Shown here: positions 1 to 4,684 of the stretch, one piece after another
Layout of the letters: the number at the start of each line of letters is the position of its first letter
How positions within the stretch are numbered: the stretch's first letter is position 1
Source: Coriobacteriia bacterium
GTDB lineage: Bacteria > Actinomycetota > Coriobacteriia > Coriobacteriales > QAMH01
Assembly: GCA_900756605.1 (NCBI GenBank)
Contig: CAAEKX010000375.1
Coordinates: forward strand, 1-5,131
DNA: 5,131 nucleotides
Direction of reading: 5' to 3'
Translations under genes and position numbers: made by a program
The notes under the pieces: model-generated
Databases searched by the model: none
What the model was told of the DNA's origin: nothing
Seen by the model: the letters and a program-made list of their open reading frames with translations, nothing else

Positions 1-193
1 AAGTTTGAGATAATCCGTTTTCTTCGGTCGGTGTCGCCTTCACTCTCGTCGAGGCACTTGTGCTGTCATCGGTGGTGAAGAGACAGACAATCGTGGAGTC
101 AAATCCTTCGAGCTCATCTGATTGAACAATAACGGCCGGTCGAGGTTTGGAGGCGTAGCCCGAGGCGCACACAGTCCAGATCTCACCGCGCAT
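1..193 (-). CDS. MazF/PemK-family mRNA interferase toxin, partial (3' end beyond the left edge)
   Basis: This is a leftward reading frame that starts with ATG at 193-191 and stays open to the window edge, giving the first 64 residues of a protein family that is usually about 110-120 long. It begins MRGEIWTV, followed by KPRPAVIVQSDEL (residues 16-28), a hydrophobic strand IVCLFTT (35-41) and RVKATP (50-55). This is the N-terminal SH3-like barrel pattern of MazF/PemK endoribonucleases, which cleave mRNA at short sequences. R18 and T41 are 23 residues apart, the spacing of the catalytic Arg25/Thr48 pair described for Bacillus subtilis MazF, and the stretch between them aligns without gaps from memory. 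The start lies inside the antitoxin gene (overlap 183-193), so the two are probably translationally coupled. The C-terminal half is not visible, so intactness is unknown. The family call is fairly firm; cleavage specificity cannot be told. Confidence 0.87.
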   Translation of the reverse strand, partial: MRGEIWTVCASGYASKPRPAVIVQSDELEGFDSTIVCLFTTDDSTSASTRVKATPTEENGLSQT

Positions 194-422
194 CGCTAAT
201 CATTTCTACGGCAAGATTGTCAACGAAATCGAGTGCCTCGTCTTCCGTGCGGAAGGGCTCGGACGATGACGAAAGCCTTACATCGTAGGGGAATCCCTGA
301 TTGGCGTTGAAGGCCATGACGAACATGCGCATGGCATCAGCCGGGGTGGTGCCAAGCCGCTTTGTGATTGACTTAAACATTTCGCCCGATGCGTCGTCGA
401 CGCGTGTTGCAAGCTGGACCAT
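183..422 (-). CDS. RelB/DinJ-family antitoxin
   Basis: This 79-residue protein has the layout of RelB/DinJ antitoxins. The N-terminal strand VQLATRVDD (2-10) and the helices that follow (about 11-20 and 26-38, with TTPADAMRMFV at 25-35) form a ribbon-helix-helix DNA-binding and dimerisation domain. GFPYDVRL (43-50) follows, a typical DinJ/RelB junction. The acidic C-terminal tail (54-79) would wrap and neutralise the toxin. The ATG at 422-420 is chosen because AGGGAG lies 5 bases upstream. Its stop codon lies beyond the ATG of the toxin gene, an 11-base overlap typical of antitoxin-toxin operons. It is expected to repress its own promoter, alone or with toxin, and a 10-bp repeat array sits in that promoter. 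DinJ-type antitoxins usually partner RelE-fold toxins such as YafQ, but here the partner is MazF-like. Confidence 0.9.
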   Translation of the reverse strand: MVQLATRVDDASGEMFKSITKRLGTTPADAMRMFVMAFNANQGFPYDVRLSSSSEPFRTEDEALDFVDNLAVEMISDAR

Positions 423-427
423 CTCGA

Positions 428-433
428 CTCCCT
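428..433 (-). promoter_or_regulatory. Ribosome binding site of the antitoxin gene
   Basis: Read on the minus strand this is AGGGAG, five bases before the ATG at 422-420. It fixes the antitoxin start. The toxin has no comparably strong site of its own, which fits coupled translation from the overlapping antitoxin gene. Confidence 0.7.
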
Positions 434-455
434 GTGAAGAAATGCCTGTTGATTC

Positions 456-495
456 TATAGCAAATTATAGCAAAATATAGCAATTTATAACAATA
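456..495. repeat. 10-bp tandem repeat in the toxin-antitoxin promoter, candidate operator
   Basis: Four head-to-tail copies of a 10-base unit with no spacers are visible: TATAGCAAAT (456-465), TATAGCAAAA (466-475), TATAGCAATT (476-485) and TATAACAATA (486-495), with a further TAATA at 496-500. The period is close to one DNA helical turn, so each copy presents the same face. The array covers the predicted -10, spacer and -35 of the antitoxin promoter. Ribbon-helix-helix antitoxins bind short repeated sites cooperatively, so the likely role is the autoregulatory operator. That role is an inference; the repeat itself is seen directly. Confidence 0.75.
464..493 (-). promoter_or_regulatory. Predicted sigma-70-type promoter of the toxin-antitoxin operon
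   Basis: On the minus strand a perfect -10 hexamer TATAAT (469-464) lies 18 bases from TTGTTA (493-488), a four-of-six match to the -35 consensus. Transcription would start near 457, leaving a leader of about 35 bases before the antitoxin ATG. The surrounding 60 bases are very AT-rich while the rest of the window is GC-rich. Because the same bases form a repeat array, alternative -10 and -35 registers are possible. Confidence 0.6.
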
Positions 496-512
496 TAATA
501 AGGCGAGATACT

Positions 513-545
513 CCCCCCCCCCAATGGCACACGCGTGCCAGGGGG
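513..545. repeat. C10 homopolymer and adjoining GC-rich hairpin
   Basis: Ten consecutive C (513-522) are followed by TGGCAC (525-530), the loop ACGC (531-534), GTGCCA (535-540) and GGGGG (541-545). The 6-bp inner stem can be extended by pairing C518-C522 with G541-G545 across a two-base AA bulge, giving a stable hairpin of about 11 base pairs. No T-tract follows on either strand, so it is not a standard terminator. Its role is unknown. Confidence 0.6.
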
Positions 546-578
546 CAAATCCCTCGATGGGCGCATAGCGTCATGCCT

Positions 579-648
579 CGCGACCACAACGCAGCATTTC
601 GTGGCACCTGCTCGCGATTCTGCCATGGAATGTGCATCTGTGGTCGCG
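579..648. repeat. Intergenic hairpin repeat, copy 1
   Basis: The ends are a perfect 10-bp inverted repeat: CGCGACCACA (579-588) against TGTGGTCGCG (639-648). Further pairing is visible inwards: CATT (595-598) with AATG (629-632), and TGGCA (602-606) with TGCCA (621-625), leaving an apical loop of about 14 bases. The element reads as one long imperfect hairpin. Two related copies follow at once. It resembles the REP/BIME class of structured intergenic repeats in form, but I do not recognise it as a named family. Confidence 0.7.
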
Positions 649-654
649 CCTCTA

Positions 655-709
655 GCCACCACACCGCAATTCGTGGCGCTTCTGCCAAGCAATGCGCTCC
701 TGTGGTCGC
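655..709. repeat. Intergenic hairpin repeat, copy 2
   Basis: Outer arms ACCACA (658-663) and TGTGGT (701-706) pair, extended by GC/GC across one mismatch (655-656 with 708-709). Inner arms TGGC (674-677) and GCCA (684-687) pair around a 6-base loop. The right arm (691-709) matches the right arm of copy 1 (629-647) at 16 of 19 positions, including a shared CTGTGGTCGC. Left arms also share the string TTCGTGGC (599-606 in copy 1, 670-677 here). The apex is shorter than in copy 1. Confidence 0.7.
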
Positions 710-715
710 TACCTC

Positions 716-779
716 AGTCACAAGACCACAAGACTTGGCGCAGACCCGGTTTCGTGCCAGAAAATGTGCTCCTGTGACT
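716..779. repeat. Intergenic hairpin repeat, copy 3 (diverged)
   Basis: AGTCACA (716-722) is a perfect inverted repeat of TGTGACT (773-779), and TGGC (736-739) can pair with GCCA (756-759). The right arm starting at 763 (AATGTGCTCCTGTG) closely follows that of copy 2, but the end has changed from GGTCGC to GACTCC. The left arm has changed to match, from CGACCACA to AGTCACA. Changes on both sides that keep the pairing suggest selection for, or copying of, the folded form. Confidence 0.6.
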
Positions 780-797
780 CCGCCTCGCCCGTTTTCC

Positions 798-834
798 TGT
801 CATCTCGAGCGCCGTGGAGCGGGGAATCTCGATC
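798..834. repeat. Short intergenic element with an ATCTCGA direct repeat
   Basis: The stretch begins TGTCATCTCGAGCG and ends GGGGAATCTCGATC. ATCTCGA occurs at 802-808 and 826-832, and GAGCG at 807-811 and 817-821. The layout recalls short dispersed intergenic repeats of the form TGTCATC...GAGCG...GAG...ATCTCG found in many bacterial genomes. Family membership is from memory and only moderate. It sits between the hairpin array and the regulator's ribosome binding site, so it may overlap the regulator's promoter. Confidence 0.4.
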
Positions 835-870
835 AACAACACGTAGTAAAATGATGTCGTAGGTCTATCG

Positions 871-875
871 AGGGG
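871..875 (+). promoter_or_regulatory. Ribosome binding site of the LysR-type regulator
   Basis: AGGGG lies eight bases before the ATG at 884 and supports that start. A possible -10 hexamer TAAAAT occurs at 847-852, but no acceptable -35 is found 16-18 bases upstream, so the promoter is left uncalled. Confidence 0.65.
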
Positions 876-883
876 CGCGCAAA

Positions 884-1828
884 ATGGAAATCCACCAGCT
901 GGAGCAATTCAAGGCGATTGCCGAGAGCCGCACCATGCGGGAAGCGGCCGACAAGCTGTTCATTTCGCAGCCGGCATTGAGCCAAAACCTCAAGAAGCTA
1001 GAGGCGGAGCTTGGCTGCACGCTGTTCGACCGGGCCCATAACCAACTCTCCATCACCCCGTACGGCGAGATACTCCTCGCCCATGCCCATCGCATCCTCT
1101 TTGACTTGAAGGAGGTGTCCGCCGAGATCGACGCGCTGAAGCGGCAGGATGCGCAGACGATACACATCGACAGCTTCTACCTCCCCCTCAGCCTGTTCGT
1201 GTTGCCCCAGGTCGCTAACACATTTCCGGACCTCAGGTTCGATGCATCGATTGTCACCTCGACGGTCCTTGCCAAGAGGGTCATCGACGGAACCACCGAT
1301 ATCGCCTTTCTCTCGAGACAATTCTGCCCGGCGCATCTAGCGTTTCACACCATTCAGGAGGAAAGGCTGCTGCTCTCGCTTTCGCCTGCATCTCCCTTGG
1401 TCGGCAGAGAAAGCATAGCGGACGAGGACCTCAAGCAAACGTCGCTCTTGCTACCGGAGGGCCTCGCCGGGCTCTCGCCTTGGTACGAGGAAGTCGCAGC
1501 TGGTGCTGGTGTGCCTGAGCCCCTCATCGAGCGCATGCCCACGAAGGCGTACCTGGAGCTCATGGACAGGACGGAACGGGCCCATTTCACCACCTCCATG
1601 ATGGTTCTGTTTTCCGGCAGCGGCACCAACCGTCCGGCATTGCCCGTGGAAGGGGAGATATCCAAACGTGAGCTTTGCGTGGCGTATCGTGGGGACAACG
1701 AAAAGGCACTCCCCGTTGTGGAGCACATCGTCTCGCGCGGATCCGAACTCGTGAGCAACCATGCCTTCCTGCCCTATCTGCTTGCCCAAGACGGTGCGTC
1801 AAATCTGTCACTGAAGCTGGATATCTAG
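884..1828 (+). CDS. LysR-type transcriptional regulator
   Basis: At 314 residues this has the usual length of the family. The N-terminal winged helix-turn-helix is clear: MEIHQLEQFKAIAES (1-15), then AADKLFISQPALSQNLKKLE (21-40), ending in LGCTLFDR (43-50) and LSITPYGE (55-62). A linker helix (about 63-88) leads to a periplasmic-binding-protein-like effector domain (about 91-300) that senses a small molecule. The start at 884 puts the conserved first helix at the N-terminus and has a good ribosome binding site. The gene is co-directional with, and 149 bases ahead of, the molybdenum enzyme genes, so the likely role is substrate-responsive control of that operon. LysR regulators more often lie divergent to their target; a same-strand arrangement is less common but known. 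The effector is not identifiable from sequence; an aromatic compound is inferred only from the neighbouring genes. Confidence 0.95.
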   Translation: MEIHQLEQFKAIAESRTMREAADKLFISQPALSQNLKKLEAELGCTLFDRAHNQLSITPYGEILLAHAHRILFDLKEVSAEIDALKRQDAQTIHIDSFYLPLSLFVLPQVANTFPDLRFDASIVTSTVLAKRVIDGTTDIAFLSRQFCPAHLAFHTIQEERLLLSLSPASPLVGRESIADEDLKQTSLLLPEGLAGLSPWYEEVAAGAGVPEPLIERMPTKAYLELMDRTERAHFTTSMMVLFSGSGTNRPALPVEGEISKRELCVAYRGDNEKALPVVEHIVSRGSELVSNHAFLPYLLAQDGASNLSLKLDI

Positions 1829-1851
1829 TCAGTAACACCCGGTCATAGAGC

Positions 1852-1880
1852 TTCATAGGTAGCGCTTATCAGGGTATAAG
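1852..1880 (+). promoter_or_regulatory. Predicted promoter of the molybdenum enzyme operon
   Basis: TTCATA (1852-1857, four of six matches to the -35 consensus) and TATAAG (1875-1880, five of six to the -10) are separated by 17 bases. Transcription would start near 1887, giving a leader of about 90 bases before the ATG at 1978. A weak -35 beside a good -10 fits an activator-dependent promoter. This is a consensus match by eye, not evidence of activity. Confidence 0.45.
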
Positions 1881-1883
1881 CAC
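1862..1883. promoter_or_regulatory. Dyad overlapping the promoter, candidate LysR operator
   Basis: GCTTAT (1864-1869) is a perfect inverted repeat of ATAAGC (1876-1881) around six bases, and G1862/C1883 can extend it past one mismatch. T1867 and A1879 fit the loose T-N11-A pattern of LysR boxes. The dyad covers the -10 and part of the spacer, a position more typical of repression or of the activation-binding site than of the upstream recognition site. No T-tract follows, so it is not a standard terminator for the upstream gene. Confidence 0.4.
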
Positions 1884-1968
1884 TGTGTCATGGGCAATGG
1901 CCCCCATCCTCCGTAGAGTTGAATCATCGAAAGCGGCGAGCTGCGAAATCCGCCGTTGGCTCTACGAG

Positions 1969-1973
1969 AGGAG
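1969..1973 (+). promoter_or_regulatory. Ribosome binding site that sets the large-subunit start
   Basis: AGGAG lies four bases before the ATG at 1978. The frame is open further upstream, to a GTG at 1885 and an ATG at 1897, but neither has a Shine-Dalgarno sequence and the GTG falls at or before the predicted transcription start. The 31 extra residues they would add resemble no part of the family. Hence 1978 is preferred. Confidence 0.75.
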
Positions 1974-1977
1974 TGAG

Positions 1978-4680
1978 ATGGGAAGGACAGCTGACAAGAC
2001 CGTGTACAAGACCACCGGATGGTGTGGATTCGGCTCGGGGTCGAACACGGCTGCCGTCGACATGAAGGACGGGCGCATTGCGCGCATCCGGCCGCTTCAT
2101 CTCGATGACAAGTACACCGAAGACGAAATCAATCCCTGGAAGATCGAGGTGCGCGGCCACACGCTGACAAGTGGTCTCGTCACGACGTTGCCGCCGATGG
2201 CCATAGGCTACAAGAAGCGCATTTACTCGCACAATCGTGTGCCGTACCCGCTGAAGCGCGTTGACTGGGATCCGAACGGGGAGCGCAATCCGCAGAACCG
2301 TGGCATTTCCGGTTACGAGCGCATCAGCTGGGACGAGGCCGCCCAGATTTGCGCGGACGAGATTCGCCGCGTCATCGACACCTATGGCAACGCGTCGGTG
2401 TTCTGCCAGGGCGACGGTCATGGGGAGACGAAGGTCATGCACGCGAGCCATGGCTGCAACACGCACCTCATGAACCTTCTCGGAGGCTTTACGCTGCAGG
2501 CTCGCCAGCCCGATAGCTGGGAAGGCTGGTATTGGGGCGCAAAGCACATGTGGGGCATGGACCCGGTTGGCCAGCAGGCATACCAGTCGAATCTGCTCTG
2601 GGACATCTGCGAGAACTCCGATGCCGTCATCTGCGTGGGCTGCGACCCGGAGACGACCCCGTGGGGTTGGGGTGGCCAGATGGCGTCGAAAATCAGCTAC
2701 TTCTGGACCAAGATCGGCATCAAGCAGATCTACATCTGTCCCGACCTCAACTATGGTGCCGCCATTCACGCCGACAGGTGGATTCCGGTTCTTCCCAATA
2801 CCGATGCCGCGCTTTGGCTTGCCATCGCGTGGACCTGGCTCAGGGAGGGCACCTACGACAAGGATTACATCGCTACCCATACGGATGGCTTCGACTGGTT
2901 CAAGGATTACGTGCTTGGCGGTGCCGATGGGCAGCCCAAGACGCCCGAGTGGGCCGAGGAGAAATGCGGCGTCCCCGCGGCGGATATTAAGGCGCTTGCT
3001 CGCTACTGGGCCACGCATAAGGTGTCTACCGTCCATTGCAACGGTGGCGGTTACATTCGCTCGGTGTTTGCCCACGAGCCCGCCCGTCTCGAGGTCGCCT
3101 TGCTCGCCATGCAGGGCGTGGGCAAGCCCGGCCAGAACATGTTCAAGATGATGGAATGGGGCCTCTACGGCATGCAGAGCCTCAATCCCATCCCGCACGG
3201 CGAGTGGGGAACCTTCATGTGGGCGGGATATACCGGTCACGTCGCGGGCACCGACCTCATCAGCTTCATTCCGCAGACGCTCGTGCCCGATGCCATCACG
3301 ATGCCGGAAGGCGAGAAACTCACCTGGTACGGTCGCGTCGTGGCGGGCCTTTCGCGCGAGGATCAGTTCACGCCCTACGAGTACCCGCTTCCGGGTAACG
3401 AGCGCATCCACATGATCTGGACGGACACTCCCTGCTGGTCGACTTGCTGGAACGGCGGCAACCGCATGCAAGAGGCATTGCGCCATCCTTCCATCGAGTT
3501 CTATCTTGTGCAGCATCCCTGGATGGAGAACGACACCTTGTTCGGCGACATCATCCTGCCGATCTCGACCAAGTTCGAGCAGCATGACATCGCCACGTCC
3601 ACGCAATGCGGCGAGAACGACATGGTTGTGCTCGAGGAGCAGGCGTGTGACGTCGTCGGCGAGGCGAAGTCCGATTCGGAGGCGGTGCTCGCCATCGCGG
3701 AGAAGCTGGGCGTCGCCGACGAGCTGTGGGAGCACTGGGTCTATCCGCCCATGACCGCCGCGCAGAACACGGAGTCGGCCGGCACCGATGACGAGGACTT
3801 CGTCGCCATGCAGGAGGCATCCACCGAGCACGTGTTCGGCGAGCCCGGTTACGAATCGCTTCAGCTGCGCAGCTATACGCTGGGCGGTTGCCAGGAGCAC
3901 ATGCCCTACGGCGAATTCCTCGAGAAAGGCTATCTGCCCATCCGCTTCATGGACGAGGAGCAATGGAAGGCCGAGCCCATCGGCATGCGTAACTTCTACG
4001 AGGATCCCGAGAGCTTCCCGCTGGCAACGCCCACGGGCAAGATCGAGTTCTACGCGACGGGCATCGCGGATTGCTGGGGTGACGACGGCGAGCGTCCACC
4101 CGTGCCCCAGTGGATCGAGGAGAGCCCGGAGCATCATGAGCGTCTGACGAACGACCGAGGCAAGGACTATCCGTTCCTGGTCGTGTCGAACCATCCGCGC
4201 TGGCGCGTTCATGCCGAGCACGACGACATCACCTGGCTTCGTGAGATAGAGACCTGCAAGGTCGAGGGGCCCGACGGCTACAAGTACGAACCCGTCTGGA
4301 TTAACCCCATTGACGCCCGCAGACTCGGCATCGAAAACGGCGACATCGTGCGCATCTTCAACGAGCGCGGCAGCGTCCTCGGCGGTGCGTACGTGACCGA
4401 GCGCATCCGCCCGAGCGTCATCAGCCAGGACCATGGTGCGCGTGTCGACAGCATCGTCACGGGTACGGGCGGTCTCGACCGTGGTGGCGCGAACAACCTC
4501 ATCTGTCCCGGTGCGACCACTTCCAAGAACGCGCCCGGCGAGGTGACGAACGGCTTCCTCGCGAACATCGAGAAGGTGGACGTGTTGGAGCTCGCGAAGA
4601 AGTACCCCGAAGAATTCGACCGCGACTACGACCCTGCCGAGGGCATGTTGGCAACCGATCGCATCGTGAAGGAGGCATAA
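1978..4680 (+). CDS. Molybdopterin oxidoreductase large subunit, pyrogallol transhydroxylase / catechol dehydroxylase type
   Basis: This 900-residue protein is a DMSO-reductase-family catalytic subunit that would hold a bis-molybdopterin guanine dinucleotide cofactor. The N-terminus has only one cysteine (C16) in place of the usual four-cysteine motif, so it lacks the [4Fe-4S] cluster; this matches the large subunit of Pelobacter pyrogallol-phloroglucinol transhydroxylase, about 875 residues. Other matches recalled from that protein are DPNGERNPQNRG (98-109), YERISWDEA (113-121), PDSWEGW (178-184), TPEWAEE (322-328) and GIENGDIVRIFNERGSV (784-800). S180 is the likely molybdenum ligand (Ser175 there), and H148 and D179 correspond to its His144 and Asp174. 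The counterpart of its Tyr404 is unclear. The C-terminal cofactor-binding domain spans about 730-870. No twin-arginine signal or membrane segment is seen, so it is probably cytoplasmic. The iron-sulfur subunit follows after 4 bases. Substrate is unknown; reductive dehydroxylation or transhydroxylation of a catechol or pyrogallol is inferred. Confidence 0.9.
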   Translation: MGRTADKTVYKTTGWCGFGSGSNTAAVDMKDGRIARIRPLHLDDKYTEDEINPWKIEVRGHTLTSGLVTTLPPMAIGYKKRIYSHNRVPYPLKRVDWDPNGERNPQNRGISGYERISWDEAAQICADEIRRVIDTYGNASVFCQGDGHGETKVMHASHGCNTHLMNLLGGFTLQARQPDSWEGWYWGAKHMWGMDPVGQQAYQSNLLWDICENSDAVICVGCDPETTPWGWGGQMASKISYFWTKIGIKQIYICPDLNYGAAIHADRWIPVLPNTDAALWLAIAWTWLREGTYDKDYIATHTDGFDWFKDYVLGGADGQPKTPEWAEEKCGVPAADIKALARYWATHKVSTVHCNGGGYIRSVFAHEPARLEVALLAMQGVGKPGQNMFKMMEWGLYGMQSLNPIPHGEWGTFMWAGYTGHVAGTDLISFIPQTLVPDAITMPEGEKLTWYGRVVAGLSREDQFTPYEYPLPGNERIHMIWTDTPCWSTCWNGGNRMQEALRHPSIEFYLVQHPWMENDTLFGDIILPISTKFEQHDIATSTQCGENDMVVLEEQACDVVGEAKSDSEAVLAIAEKLGVADELWEHWVYPPMTAAQNTESAGTDDEDFVAMQEASTEHVFGEPGYESLQLRSYTLGGCQEHMPYGEFLEKGYLPIRFMDEEQWKAEPIGMRNFYEDPESFPLATPTGKIEFYATGIADCWGDDGERPPVPQWIEESPEHHERLTNDRGKDYPFLVVSNHPRWRVHAEHDDITWLREIETCKVEGPDGYKYEPVWINPIDARRLGIENGDIVRIFNERGSVLGGAYVTERIRPSVISQDHGARVDSIVTGTGGLDRGGANNLICPGATTSKNAPGEVTNGFLANIEKVDVLELAKKYPEEFDRDYDPAEGMLATDRIVKEA
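4669..4675 (+). promoter_or_regulatory. Ribosome binding site of the iron-sulfur subunit gene
   Basis: AAGGAGG lies inside the last codons of the large-subunit gene, nine bases before the ATG at 4685. It is a near-perfect Shine-Dalgarno sequence and supports the start and joint translation from one mRNA. Confidence 0.85.
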
Positions 4681-4684
4681 GGCC

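Larger units (their letters stand above)
423..883. other. Divergent intergenic region without a convincing gene
   Basis: The region separates the leftward toxin-antitoxin operon from the rightward regulator gene. It contains the antitoxin promoter and repeat array (456-495), a C10 tract with hairpin (513-545), three related hairpins (579-779), a short element with an internal direct repeat (798-834) and the regulator's ribosome binding site (871-875). Short open frames exist on both strands between 465 and 854, but they run through the hairpin repeats, lack ribosome binding sites and resemble no known protein, so none is called. No rho-independent terminator is seen, as expected between divergent genes. 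Confidence 0.7.

Noticed and set aside
513..545. A rho-independent terminator
   Set aside because: The stem is strong but no T-tract follows on either strand, and it lies between divergent genes where no terminator is needed.
579..779. A CRISPR array
   Set aside because: The repeats are imperfect, differ in length (about 55-70 bases), are nearly contiguous and have no unique spacers between them.
465..854. Short open frames on both strands in the divergent intergenic region
   Set aside because: They pass through inverted repeats and the C10 tract, have no ribosome binding site and resemble no family. Their openness is explained by base composition and repeats.
1864..1881. A terminator for the LysR gene
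   Set aside because: The stem is only 6 bp and AT-rich with no following T-tract; overlap with a promoter-like pair makes an operator more plausible.
1885..1977. A twin-arginine export signal on the large subunit
   Set aside because: The Arg-Arg pair occurs only in the unsupported N-terminal extension and is not followed by a hydrophobic segment.
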